A stretch of DNA of 64,000 nt from Astrothelium macrocarpum (taxonomy: Eukaryota > Ascomycota > Dothideomycetes > Trypetheliales > Trypetheliaceae): assembly GCA_021030915.1 (NCBI GenBank), contig JAGEMR010000157.1, positions 1 through 64,000 of the forward strand, in the 5' to 3' direction. Positions 22,043 to 33,237 of the stretch are shown here, one piece after another; position 1 is the stretch's first letter, and every line of letters starts with the position of its first letter. The position numbers and the translations under genes are program-made. The notes under the pieces were generated by a model that was given only the letters and a program-made list of their open reading frames with translations, searched no databases and was not told the origin of the DNA.

Positions 22043-23264
22043 AGTCGGTCAGACTGAAAAAGAAAAAAAAAAGAAAAAAAGGGCAATTCGCGATAGCGAC
22101 TGCTTGCAATGTGAGAGACTAGAGGGACATAAGAGATGACAAGTGAGGTTCGGGGGGCTTTCCAGACGTGAGAATGACCATAGCAAGTATCTCATCAAGG
22201 CCGTTGGTTATATACAACGGGAAGTGGCGATGCGGATTTACAACGAAGCCGGCGTCTGCTATCAGGTTAAATTTAGTGCGACTAAGCAGATGAGGCTTTG
22301 CAAAGTGACCGACGATCTGATTCAGACCCATTCCAGAGTAGGAATACATGGTCAAAGAGAGGCCTACACCGGTGTAGAGAAAAGAGCAACCCGCCCCATG
22401 TTTTTTAGATTACAATTGTTGGCAAGCAGTTTCATACGATGTGTTGCGCTACAGTATGAGGTATCGCTGATTCCGGATGAAACGAGAGCTCGTTGACTTC
22501 CCAAGTAAAGTAGTAGAACGACGGTGGACTGGTTATGCTCTTCATCCAGTTGAGCTTCATTGGACTTTGTGAACACAACCGGTCACTAAGAACAGACTAG
22601 TCCCAGCCATATGAACGCACATCAGGACAGGGTAAGAAGATTTTAGAGGGATTCCTACGCCGTCGACTTTTTGGAGGCTGAGTCAAGATCAGTCTTTGGG
22701 TTCTCAGGGATTCTTGGGAAATGATGGGGCTTGCGAGTGTATTCTGAGAGCTCACCGGTGGTTGATCTACGCTAATGTCTTTACCAGCCCTCGCACGGCC
22801 CTACCACGTGCGGCTAGTTCAGCCTCCGGCTTCATCCGGGGAGTGGAGCCTGTTGGACCGACTCTAAGCATGTTTCAGGGTGCCGATCATCTTGGAAATT
22901 GAAGGTGCAATGAATTGGGGCCCTTCGCGCCGGTAACATTCTTTCCCGGCCAAAAGCTAATCTCGTGTTGAATCTATCGGTCAATGCCGCAGACTATTGA
23001 CCTTACCGTTTTCGCGAGGCTGAAATGGAGGCATTTCGACAGCCAAAGGCACGTTTCGCTCTTTCCAAATTCACCGGCAGAGAATACGCTCCTAAGCCGA
23101 ATAGAGTCTCTGATATTTATTGAATCCGCATGCGCAATTGCCTTAGTCTCTCATTTTCTATTCGTAAATGCGTCAAGATGAGAGAACTTTAGTTGTCTTG
23201 AACGGACGTAATATTGGAAAGAAGTCGTTCCGATTAACTCTACCGCAAAGCTATAGGCAATTAT
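22043..23264. other. Intergenic region, no confident gene
   Basis: The first part is the S41 promoter and leader, with the A-rich tract at 22055-22081 on the plus strand. The frames at 22143-22496, 22696-22902 and 22984-23181 have no recognisable motif and overlap frames on the other strand. Confidence 0.4.
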
Positions 23265-23726
23265 CTATTCAACAGATTTTTTCTCAATCCCCTTCTTGCT
23301 TTCCACCGATTTGGCAGCGGTCTCGTTTTGCTTCTTCTAGAAAATGTAAGCTTAGAAATTTGAGAAAGACACTAATATACCTGAGCCTGGGGGTTGTCGG
23401 AGGTGGAGGAGGTGGTGGTGGTGTTGGTGGCGGAGGACGTTTTGTTCAGAGGTCCTCGCTTCTCTGATTTGCGGACTTGCCGCTGCCATCTTGTTGACAA
23501 TGGCTCCTAAATATGTGACATTAGTTTTGCTTCAAAAAAATTTCCAATCGATATTCGAACATTTGGTGCCCTCTCGGGGCAATCTTTCTCCTTGTGACCA
23601 ACTCGGTTACACCGAAAACACTTTGCTCCCCCACTATTCACTCCTTCATTCCCACCTCTACCCCCACGACCGCCACGGCCAGTTCCACGGCCGCGACCAC
23701 GAGCGGGGGGGAGCCCATATGGACTC
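23265..23726 (-). CDS. Cryptic gene fragment: RGG box plus CCHC zinc knuckle
   Basis: Readable on the minus strand only after splicing, so no long frame shows. An exon from about 23726 to 23565 (start unresolved) encodes RGRGRG/GGRGGRGG repeats followed by a perfect zinc knuckle CFRCNRVGHKEKDC (CX2CX4HX4C). The next exon, 23506-23381, has an acceptor after a good branch site (ACTAAT) but a weak donor (GTTCGA). The intron 23380-23337 joins an exon 23336-23265 that ends KKSVE and TAG. RGG plus CCHC suggests RNA binding, or a Gag-like origin. The 5' exons could not be followed past about 23726. It may be a real short gene or a decaying one. Confidence 0.4.
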
Positions 23727-24174
23727 TACTCTGGTTAGCGTGTATTCAAAAACACGTAAGAAAGACTGTAATTCGTAGAAAAGATCATGCTACTGGGGGT
23801 TTTGGAATATATCGTATCGTGCAAAAGAAGATTCGTGTGTATGTTATACAAAAGAACATTGCGCTTTGTAAAAGAGAATTATTTACCCATCCATAGTAGT
23901 GCCGATTGATGGTGAGGGTGTTGGAATAGAAATATTGGTGCATCTATCAAACATATTAGTAGTCATATATAGATCAACTTGTTGGGTGCTGCTTGCGATC
24001 GCAGTGATGATGGTAATGTAGACCTGGCATACTAATCAGTTATCGAATATGCAAAAAGCAAATCGTTCTCCATATGGAGTAAGCTTTAGGGTTCAGAATG
24101 CAGGATAGGTACGTACCGGTGTCGCTAGTGGAGAAAGATAAGAACGATTGGATGATTTGGATTTGCCTGCTTTG
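23727..24174. other. Short region without resolved gene
   Basis: It may hold 5' exons of the minus-strand zinc-knuckle gene (an intron-like stretch ends near 23727) and the missing 5' end of the dynamin remnant. Nothing can be assigned. Confidence 0.3.
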
Positions 24175-25210
24175 TGCCCGCGGTATACTCGGGCTCTCGG
24201 TATCACATTTCTCCGACGAAAAAGGTTTTGGATCTCGGCATCTTTTTGAGCTTCTTCCCATCGTCTCGCAGTCTTGTACCAAGAGATCGATTCAAAGAAT
24301 TTCACTCATAGGCACAACGGACCAGCCGACTTGCTCAATATCATTGAAAGCGCAAGGAAAGAAATGGAAACATGTGAAAAGTTATTTTTTCCACAGTCCA
24401 TATTTACTGACAAGTTCTGATTCCAAGCATGCAAACCAGAATGGCCGTCGCTCACAGCAGTCGATCACCCTGCTCTCTTCCACAGTGACCAACACAATGG
24501 TGATTTCCATCGGGTGAAAGGACCTGTCAGATCAAACATGGTAGATCCTCGAAGTATGACTTTGGCTGTCATTTCCGCGAATAATGAAATTGCTAACTAG
24601 ATTATTCTGTCTCTTGTCAAACAAGTTGATCTTCCCGAGCACGGACTTTAGGGGTCATAAATAAAACAGACCTCTTACCGCCCGTTGGCTCAGAGACAGT
24701 GGAGAATTTCTACGATTTGCTCGCAATGGACCAGAAAGCTATCAATTTCACCATGGCTGGCATGTTCTCAAAAAGCTGAGTTATGTTGAGGCACAGCAAA
24801 CGGCAGCTGGGGGAGGCTTTTCACATAGTCAATTCTTCAACCAAGAACCCTGGCGATCCCCATTGTTACGAGATAAATTCGGGATAGAAAAACCGCGATC
24901 TCGACTTAGAACAATGCTTCATCGGAAGATTGTGTTTGGCTTGCCAAAGCAGACGCAGATTTGACAAAGCTTGGGCCGAGCAGGTTCACCAAAGAGGGAA
25001 AGCAAGTTCATCCGACCGGAATCGCTACCGACTCCTAAGATACCACACAGTCTGCCGTGGATGGAACGCACAACGAATCTTTCTTTGGCGACCCATTCTC
25101 TACCAAAGGTTATGGTAGAAGACTCAGAGCGGTTGTCCAGAATCTCAACGAATAATTTGCTTGGTGCTACGTGGCTGATCTCACCAATGGAATCTGAGTG
25201 ATGTCAAAGA
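24175..25210 (+). pseudogene. Dynamin-family GTPase pseudogene, 5'-truncated and frameshifted
   Basis: Read across three plus-strand frames the segment follows a dynamin GTPase. Near 24335 is LLNIIESARKEM, the helix before G3. Then come PEWPSLTAVDHPALFHSD (G3 region near 24445), PRSMTLAVISANNE, an NKTD in place of the G4 TKPD motif, GSETVENFYDLLAMDQKA, WHVLKKLSYVE, and the middle-domain signatures KLGPSRFTKEGK, FFGDPFSTKGYGRR and LRAVVQNLNE. The G1 P-loop is absent, so the 5' end is lost. At least two frameshifts and several in-frame stops break it. The stop at 24597 (expected CAG) and one near 25037 (expected CAA) are single CA-to-TA changes, as RIP would make. Such dynamin-like proteins are multicopy in many fungi. 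It is not functional. Confidence 0.7.
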
Positions 25211-25718
25211 CAATGCGTTCAGCACCTCAAAATCATGATTGCCTCCGTAAGTAGTGACTGTGAGTCGCTTCCCGTCATCTCCTGACGAGCTATCCATTGC
25301 ATCCCTATCATCTCACATTAAGGAATTTATTATGCTTTTCACGTCCGTAGTTGATGTTGGTTCACCTGAGATCTCCAAGGGTGGACTCGTTAAAGGTACA
25401 ACTAGCTATCACTAAGGAGTGTTTTAACAAATGTTACAGGATGCAAGAGAAATACTTCGCTAAACAACAGTTCGGAAGACTCTCGAAGCAAATGATAGCA
25501 TAAGTTTTGTATTCGTCAGTCAACGAATGAGAAATCTCTTCCCCCAGCAGCTCAAATTTGTATTAGGAGTCTCCAGAGCGGGTGTTTGGCGCACATGCTT
25601 TTGCTTCCTGATGTTACACAAAGAATAGCGTGCAGAGAGCTTTACAGTCGAGATAACACACTTTCGATCAACAACTCTTGTATTTAATATTTTGCTATAT
25701 AAGGTGATCTTCAACTTT
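25211..25718. other. Intergenic stretch after the dynamin remnant
   Basis: No gene is seen. Part may be unrecognisable 3' sequence of the dynamin copy, and the right side is the 3' flank of the DHA2 transporter. Confidence 0.35.
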
Positions 25719-25892
25719 TTAGCTCGGAACAGGCTTTCTTTTGGGCGCTTTGAACGAAATCCCTGGTTCCTCTAAGGGAGTTCAAGTCCCTGGCTCATCT
25801 GGAGCAGTCCCAATATCTGGCTCTTCCGTGGTAGTTCCAAGCACTGACTCTTCGGGAGTAGTTCGAACCCCCCGCTCTTCCAGAGGTATCAT
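25719..25892 (-). repeat. 27-bp minisatellite-like coding repeat at the transporter C-terminus
   Basis: About five diverged units of 27 bp encode 9-residue repeats of the type xPEExxxGT. Four lie before the annotated stop and one (PLEEPGIS) after it, in the same frame. Confidence 0.6.
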
Positions 25893-27665
25893 AGGAGTCT
25901 TTAGGGTCCTCAGCACGTGCTCGGAGCCGAGTGCCTTATCCATTGAATAAGTCTTGATGAATATGCTCAGCAACCCTGCCAAGGCTGCAATCCCAATTAA
26001 AACCTCAAAGATATTCCGAAACGTCTGCGTATAAGCTAGCGCGAACAATTGGTGCTCTGACCCGTTTGGCGGCAAACCTTTCATGACTTGCACGAACCCT
26101 TCAGCATTCTTGGCAACCTCTGGGGGAAGTTTTAGTTTCGTGAGGTGGTATTTCAGTCGATTCTGGAAAACGGCTCCACCAACAGCTACACCAATGCACA
26201 TGCCGACGGTGCGCTGGAAGCTGTACATTGCAGTTGCGTAGCCCACATCTTTGATCTCAGCCATAGCCTGAATGCTGAAGTTCAGAGACATGAGGATGAA
26301 GCCGTGACCAACTCCAACGAGTAAAAAGATCAGAATCCAGGCATAGGCTTTGAGCTGTGGCTTCAGGAGAGTGAGCAAGCCAGTGGCAAGGATTGTAAAC
26401 AGCCAGCCTAGCCAGACAGCCCAGCGAAAAGTTCCGAATCTTGTAATCAGTCTACCGATGACGACACTGGTCGGGATCAAAGAAACGGTGAGGGGCATGA
26501 CAGCGAGTCCAGTATCTGTAGGGCTATAGTTCTTGACGCTTTCAAGATAGAAGGGGATATAATAAAGTTCGCAAAACATCTAGCATTGATCAGCGGGATG
26601 CAAATGTCGGACGGGGGCATGAACAACGCAAAACTGACCAGCAGGCCCTGTAAGGTTGCACCAGTGTATGCAGCGAGTGCAGAGTACGAGTTGAATATCG
26701 AGAGTCGAAGAAAAGCCTCTGCGGCACCAAAGCGTTCCCAGATTATGGTCGATACGATTGCCACAACACCCACGATTAAAGGGACCAGCACTCGCCAGCT
26801 ACTCCACGGCCACTGTACGCCGCCACATGTCATTCCGATCAGGAAACTTGTCATTCCACCTATGAATAGAAAAGCCCCGATCCAATCGACGTGTCTCAGC
26901 CGTTCTTTGATAGTGGCTCGCTCGACGTGTAATTTCAGAACCAAAGGCACTGTCAGAAACCCAATGCCACAGAAGGGAAAGTTGATATAAAATATCCAAC
27001 GCCAAGTGACATGTTGTGCGAAGAATCCGCCAACCAGGGGGCCAGTGATGGTGCCGATAGCCCAAGAGATCTGGATGACGCCAACGTAGACGGGTCTCTG
27101 ACGTAGGGGGATGATATCGGTGAGTATGACCGATCCCAGGCTCAAGATGCCACCGCCACCAATACCCTGGATAGATCGACCAACCAAGAGCTCGGAAAAG
27201 CCGTGGGAAAGACAGCAAAGAAGGCTTCCAGCCATGAAGAAACCCAGGGAGACGAGGTATAATGTAAGCCGACCAAATGAGTCTGATGAGGCAATGATAA
27301 AGGGCTGAAAGACGGATTCGGTGAGGAGATAGGAAGTTCCAGTCCAGAAGGTATCAGTGGCACTTCCATGAAGGCTTGTAGCTATAATCTATCGTAGGTC
27401 AACTCACATCAAGCGAGGTACGATCGAATCCACTTACTGGCAGAGCGGTGACCAATATTGTTGCGTCTAGGGCAACCATGAGAGACACTACTGCCAATAC
27501 GATGACAATGGCCCATTCTTCCTTCCCAGCCTTCCAATCTAATTCTGCTTCTGCATATTGAGGGTTTCCTCCTGCTTTCGTAAAGGGTTGAGTCTGCGCT
27601 ACAAAGACTTTATCAGTGCTAGAAGTGATATGAATCTTCTCGATATCCCCGTGTTGCTCAGCCAT
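25782..27665 (-). CDS. MFS transporter, DHA2 (14-TMS) drug/toxin efflux family (591 aa model)
   Basis: Exons are 27665-27438, 27388-26639 and 26579-25782. The introns (49 and 59 bp) keep phase 0. The first splice joins LVTALP to IIATSLHGSA and the second joins TLQGLL to MFCELYYIPF, both as in DHA2 proteins. Family motifs are LDATILVTALP in TM1, SDSFGRLTLY (motif A) and GTITGPLVGGFFA (motif C). It should act at the plasma membrane as a proton-driven exporter. The cytoplasmic tail is made of 9-residue repeats (PLEERGVRT, TPEESVLGT, TTEEPDIGT, APDEPGT). The TGA stop at 25782-25784 falls inside this array, and the frame continues in repeat register to a TAA at 25719. No biosynthetic cluster adjoins it. 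Confidence 0.88.
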
Positions 27666-28610
27666 TTGATTGGTGTCTATCTAGTGCTCGTTGCGCGCAC
27701 TGATTTTCGGTGTATGTATAATCTAGAAGATGTCTAGGAAAGAATGCGCTGAACCCTCATCCGAAATCTGATATATATGTTAAATTCCCCCGATTAGCGG
27801 CCCACATTTTTTGTGGGACAATGAGGTAACTAGACATGATGCTGCTGATAATTTGATTGTGCCCATGTTGTACCATAACCTTCCGCACCTGTTTGCTACG
27901 CGGCATCATATGAATGAAGAAAGGGTTGTTATTGAGTAACAAGCTGCGTTTGCAACGACCCTTTCAAGCGCTGAGATTTGATGCCACAGCAGGCCAATTC
28001 AGCGCCATGACACGACATGATTCCGTAAGGACTGCACACCTGTTTGGTGAAGATACTGCAGTTGAGTAAATTAGTAGTGGTTTTGCACCGAATATTTGGC
28101 AATATTGTCGGATTCTCCTTTGATTCAGTGGCCAGTGGTGAACATTCATCAGGTTTCTATCCCGTGGAATATTTGCCCGACGTATTCATGGCGTGTTCAT
28201 ATCTTGATTGCAAAAAATGGTCTTGAATGATCGTGGTGTTGGTGCTTGTGCAATTAGCCGTCAGTTTCCGTAAACTGGTGACATTGCTGAGTCAGCAACT
28301 CGAAGACGGCGTAACTGTCTCTAGACTCTCTCTGCCCCGGAAATTTAACTCGTTGAAAACATGCCAGAGAGTCCGCCAATACATTTTCAAGTACTCGTCA
28401 ATATGAATCTGTCGCGCTTTTCGACTATGGACCGAGTGGCAGAGAGCTTTGTGTATTTCGTCCGTGTACTAAAATGGCGACACTACGACTACGCATGAAT
28501 TATGTGGATGGATTATAGCGGTTACTTCAAAGGAACTTAGGAGTATAGAGTCATAGTACAAAACGAAAAAACTCCGTATCTGCTCGACAATCTGATCTTC
28601 AGAATCCGTT
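27666..28610. other. Intergenic region, promoter of the DHA2 transporter
   Basis: About 0.95 kb with only short overlapping frames (27757-27942, 27964-28149, 28044-28226) that show no family features. Confidence 0.45.
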
Positions 28611-30979
28611 TCACCTTTCCAATGCCTTTGCAGCCTTCTCCAACTTCTCGTTAAACCTCTTTATCATTTCTAGTAATCCGCCTCCCGCCGCTGTCACACC
28701 AATCATTTCTCCCATTCGTCTTGCCCTTCCCTCTGCTTCCAGCTTCTCTCCTTCCCAACCTTCCTTCCCATCAACCTGTTCGCCTTCTTTCTCGGCTTCT
28801 CGTCCTCTTCTTACTGCCACATCCACATCCTCCACGCCCTCTTGCACCCTCGCCCTTTCTCTTGCTTTGTCCATTCTTATAGCATGTCTGGCTCTCGCCT
28901 CGTCCATTTCTGCCCCGACCTCCTCTTTTCTCTTTCTGGCCTCCACTAACTCTCCTCTCAATCCCAACTTCTCTTTTTCCATTGCCCTCAGCCGCGTCGC
29001 AAGCGCGATATTCGTATCTACTGCTTCTGTCAGTGTGAACAGGTGCGCCTCGACCTCTTCCTGAAACTGGACTACGGTATTACGTTGGCGTTCTAGCATC
29101 CGTCGGGTCTTCACATCACGCCGGGATTGAGCTTGTGTATGAAGCGTGTTGGCACGATTTGAGAGGAGCTCGGTAACGACTTGGGCGAAAACATCAATAG
29201 CGTTGGGGTTGTTGGTGGGATTAAAGGAGATGGTGGACAAGGAGCGGTCGGGAAGATCTTCAGAGTCGGACGAGGAATCGGGGTCGTGAGTCAGCGTTCG
29301 GAGTGGTCGGGAGAGGCGGTAGATTGTTATGGGAATGGAGGCAGCGCGAGACGAACGCCCGCGTTTGGGTGCAGGAGCAGGAGATTCGGGAGAGGAATCT
29401 CGTGAAGAACGGGTCGGAGAACGGGCTTTGCGTTTCTTGGTAGCCTTCCACTTTTGTGTAGGAGGATGAGGAGGCTTTTGGCGAGACTCGTCAAAATTGA
29501 AGCTCTGTGTTGCAGGCCTCCAATCTGCTGGAGAATTTGCCAGCGTGTCGTCTGCGCGAAACACAAAACCGGATTGGTTTGCAGAGCCTTCTACAAGAGC
29601 TGATTGCTCACGTGTACCCAACAGCACAGGTTGAGGCACAGTCATTGTGGCAATAGGTGCTTGTCCCAAGGATCGTAACGGAGATCTCGTTTGGTTTGTG
29701 GGCGTTCCATTTTCCCCCAATCGCATTGGATTAGCCATGCTAGCCAAGGAATCATCGCTCTTGTGCAAGTTCTCCGACTCTGCGGTCTGGGCGTTTGCGA
29801 CAGAGCCTCGTGTCAAAGGCTCTAGTACGGGGGCTGTTTTCCCGGATTCGGGGCGCAGTGCGGTTGGAGAGTGATCTGCCCTATCCAGAGCTGAAGACCT
29901 ACCAGTTTGCAGTCTCTGGACGGCAGGATGTGAAGGCTTTTTTCCCGTAGTCGCTTTAGAAATTGGTTCGCCAGGAGAAGCCGCCGTAGATTTCACTCCG
30001 TTTTCGTTGGACTTCCTCTTCGTTACCGCTTTCCTCTGTTTGCCTATTTTGTTTCTGCTTGTCGCTTTCGTCTGTTTGCCTTTCCCAGCTAGATCGAGTT
30101 TCCCAACGGTTTGATATGAATCTCGAGGGATATATCTAGCCTCAATAGAGTAAGTCATTGGCGTCTCTAGCATCCCATCACCAATGGCTTGGTCATTGTT
30201 ATTGGCTTCACTTTTCGAAGAAACTGGCGTTGAGTGGGTAGGTGGTTTGACGCTAGAGGTTCTCTGGTTCGAATTAAGGTTATTCGATTTCCCAAATCTT
30301 GGATCCAACACCGTCTCAATAGTTGTTGGTTGCTGATTCTCTCTAGGAATCTGTTCTGCCGGCGTTTGAATGTCTCCTTCCATCCCTTGGAGCTGATCAG
30401 TCTCGTCTAATATTGGCTGCATTGATTTATTCCGTGTAAGGTCTGCATTGACCCTAGGACTTGTGGATATCAGGCGATGATTATCACCGCCTTTGCCCAG
30501 CTCGTCTTCTTCTTCGGCCTCTTGCACAGGTTCCGGTCGCTTTCTCTTCCCGACCGTGGTTGGCGTCATGAACATTGAACTCTTTGCCTTCTCTGTCGAT
30601 CTTGTGGCTGATAAAGTAACTGTTGTTTTGTGACTAGACGTTGTGGCTCTTTCCGGATTACTTGTAGGAGTTTTGCTTGTCCGGCTACGGGCTGAGCGTG
30701 GTTGCGGTGTGCCATGGGATGATGCTGAACGAGGTCTCGGTTGCGGCGTTTTGCGAAGAGAAGGCTGCGCAGCATTCTGACCAAAAGTAAAGCCAAAGTT
30801 GGCATCTTTCATCTCACGTGCTCTGTAGAATCGTAAATCCCTTGCTGTAACAATTGTCAAACCAGTGCTTTGCGTACCCTGCACCACGCTGGCGCATCAA
30901 GCGCTTTTCTTCACGATCTGACATTGCGTTAGTAACTTCAAATTTAATTCGAGACTTTCTACTGACTATTTGGAGCCAT
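28611..30979 (-). CDS. Probable inner-kinetochore protein CENP-U/Ame1-like (754 aa model)
   Basis: Exons are 30979-30967, 30917-30878 and 30822-28611. The introns (49 and 55 bp) are GT-AG and in frame. Splicing two micro-exons of 13 and 40 nt gives the N-terminus MAPNNREEKRLMRQRGAGAR, similar in layout to the Mtw1-complex-binding N-terminus of Ame1 (basic, RxRG). A long disordered, Ser/Pro/Lys-rich middle follows, with NLS-like KRKRPEP. From about residue 560 comes the conserved part: NAIDVFAQVVTELLSNRA, then a coiled coil (VVQFQEEVEAHLFTLTEAVD, EKEKLGLRGELVEARKRKEE), as in fungal Ame1/Mis17 domains. The uninterrupted frame that starts with a Met at 30887 reads through intron 2 and is less likely. 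The assignment rests on pattern memory and is not certain. The gene is divergent from the twin-CX9C gene with a 221-bp shared promoter. Confidence 0.65.
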
Positions 30980-31200
30980 TAGAGTGGCGAAAGTCTCAGA
31001 TCCGTTGGGTTTAGAGGTGTAGATGCGTTGTTTTCAGGTGGGTCGCGTCGTGATGGATGAGCGTGGCGGGGCAAAGGCGCGATAGCTCAGCGCCAAATCT
31101 TTATTGGTCCTCCCAGATGAACTCCACAAGCTCCACAAGCTCTACTCCGTACGGCTTGACGGGATAGCTGATAGTCCTCCAACTCGACATTCTCTGCAAC
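30980..31200. promoter_or_regulatory. Short bidirectional promoter
   Basis: Only 221 bp separate the starts of the divergent CENP-U-like and twin-CX9C genes, so their promoters must overlap. No specific binding site was identified. Confidence 0.5.
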
Positions 31201-32298
31201 ATGAGCTGGAGCGACTGGCTATGGGGCTCTTCCAAGGCCCAAAAGGAAAAGTCTACGAATACTTCTCAAGACCCTGTGCAGAGCCTCGATCCGGGTCTGC
31301 GCCAATATCTGGAAAGAGAAACTCCAAAATCAAGCTCGCAACCTGCCCAACATAGCTCGGAAAGGTCTTCTTATCTAGATCAACTGACCAGTTCTGATTC
31401 AAAAGCGCCCACCTCTACCACGCCTCCCCCCAAACTAACAAGTGATTCGGACAAACCCATTGTTCCCTCCGAGTCCCTCTTTCCGGACGGTCGATATGCC
31501 CATCTTTGGAAGACATATCAACCTTTGCGGGAGCTTGAGAATGCTAACAAAACCCCCCAAGAGAAGCTTCAAGACATCGTTGACACATACAAGGAGCGCA
31601 AAGCCGCCGTTTCGCGAGCTGCACTTGAAAACTGCGCTTTTGAGCAGATGGCCATCACCGAATGCTACCTGCACGGCTCGTGGATGGACGCAGCAACCAT
31701 GTGTCGCGCGCAAAATCGTGCGCTTGAGAGGTGTTATACCATGCAGGCCAAATTTCTGAAGGCATTGGGATACTTGAGCGCACAAGATCGGAGCGAGGAG
31801 GATGAAGAGAGGATACAAATGCATGCTGATACGCTGTACCAGCGAATGATGGAACAGGAAAGACAGGCAGATTTGGCGAAGAAGGAGGGGAGGGAGCTAC
31901 AGAGGCAGGAACACAAAGAAACAACCATGGATACGCAAGAGAAAATGAAGAGTGTGTTTACAGAGGCACTAAAGGCACGGCTCAAGGCAGATGGTCTACT
32001 GGATCAAATGCAGGGGGTCGTGAGGAAAGATGGAAAGCCGTTGGCATTTGAGGATTTGAAGCCTGAAACGCAAACAAAGGTGCTGGAGAGGCTTAAAGAC
32101 AAGACTCCTGAAGAAAGAGAAATAGAAATCCAAGCCATCTCAGGAGAGATTGCGGCGAACGAGACTTTTATAAACCAGGTTCTACCGGTATTTGAAGATG
32201 ACAGAAAAGAGCGGGAGAAGAGAAGGGAAGAAGGAAAAGAAACGCTGAGTGATAAAGTCAAGAATGCTCTAGGAGCAGAGGGACCTCGCAGAAAGTGA
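31201..32298 (+). CDS. Conserved fungal protein with an internal twin CX9C motif (365 aa)
   Basis: Single exon. Cysteines at 145, 155, 168 and 178 form two exact CX9C pairs separated by 12 residues (ENCAFEQMAITEC and MCRAQNRALERC). This is the twin CX9C signature of Mia40/Erv1-oxidised proteins of the mitochondrial intermembrane space. They are the only cysteines seen in the protein. The N-terminus MSWSDWLWGSS is short and aromatic, residues 20-100 are Ser/Thr/Pro-rich, and residues 195-365 are highly charged and helical, probably coiled coil. Close relatives are common in filamentous ascomycetes but have no assigned function to my knowledge. Most twin CX9C proteins are far smaller, so the long charged C-terminus is unusual. 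Confidence 0.8.
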   Translation: MSWSDWLWGSSKAQKEKSTNTSQDPVQSLDPGLRQYLERETPKSSSQPAQHSSERSSYLDQLTSSDSKAPTSTTPPPKLTSDSDKPIVPSESLFPDGRYAHLWKTYQPLRELENANKTPQEKLQDIVDTYKERKAAVSRAALENCAFEQMAITECYLHGSWMDAATMCRAQNRALERCYTMQAKFLKALGYLSAQDRSEEDEERIQMHADTLYQRMMEQERQADLAKKEGRELQRQEHKETTMDTQEKMKSVFTEALKARLKADGLLDQMQGVVRKDGKPLAFEDLKPETQTKVLERLKDKTPEEREIEIQAISGEIAANETFINQVLPVFEDDRKEREKRREEGKETLSDKVKNALGAEGPRRK

Positions 32299-33054
32299 GC
32301 CAAAACGATACACCTCAAAAATATTTTGTCGATGGATTCGCAAAAGACTCAAGATCACTTCGAGGATAGAATAATGTAACATTCGCACAGAAGAATCGAA
32401 TCCGAGCCACCCAAAGACTTTGACAAGCAACTTGAAGCAGCAAAAGCGCGATACCGTTAGTCTCGACAGAATGAACATGGAAGGTCTAATCTTTCGCTCA
32501 TCACAACCTCAACTGATGCATCATGGTAAATATTCCTCAGAAACGCCAGGATCAAGGTTTTGCACTCACTTGCAGCCCAAACGCTCCGATATGTCCGTCC
32601 AGTCCTACTGTCGTGCATCACATCTCAAAAATATCTATCGAGTTCTCAAATTCTACTCTATATTTCAACGCGTCTATGACTTGGAGTGACATCACCAATA
32701 CAAGCGCTTCTGCCTGAATGAGTGATGTTTAAAATAACTCCAACTCTCTCAGACTCAGAATGGCCCTGCACCTCAAACAGATCAATCAACTCATTGATAT
32801 GACCAATTCCATCTCCTATATACAAAGCTCATGGAGTCTTGTATTAACAAATCTTACTCCCCACTATCAAGCGGCTACTCAGGCATGCAAAGTCCTATCG
32901 TGCCATGACAGACTCTCACCAGATCTACAACGTAAACCTGCCCCCAAAAGATCAGAAAGAAGATGCTGAGCTCATCCCTAACGGAGCCCAAGGAGAGGTC
33001 GAAAAACAGATTCCAACAGTTCAGAAATGCCGCTGCTCTCAAGAGACACAACAA
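32299..33054. other. Intergenic region between converging genes
   Basis: Contains the 3' end regions of the twin-CX9C gene and of the minus-strand gene to the right. The frames at 32420-32689, 32760-32969 and 32905-33147 are unsupported. Confidence 0.4.
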
Positions 33055-33237
33055 TCATACATGCTTTTCGGATTGACTTTGCTTCTCGCTCAGCGCAGGG
33101 CTCTGGTTCTTTGGCTTTGCCTTCGTTCTTATGAAGTCCGAAGCTGAGCGTCTTGGAGCTGCTGGAGGTAGCAACGGCGATTGCGGTGGACGTTGACCGG
33201 ATGCAGAAGATTTAGTCGTCTCTTGCTGTAGGCCTAG

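Noticed and set aside
24040..24305. Minus-strand frame with WYKTARRWEEAQKDAEIQ and a GT donor, first taken as an exon of the zinc-knuckle gene
   Set aside because: It is antisense to readable dynamin-like sequence on the plus strand and could not be joined in frame to the zinc-knuckle exon. I treat it as a shadow, with some doubt for the part left of 24175.
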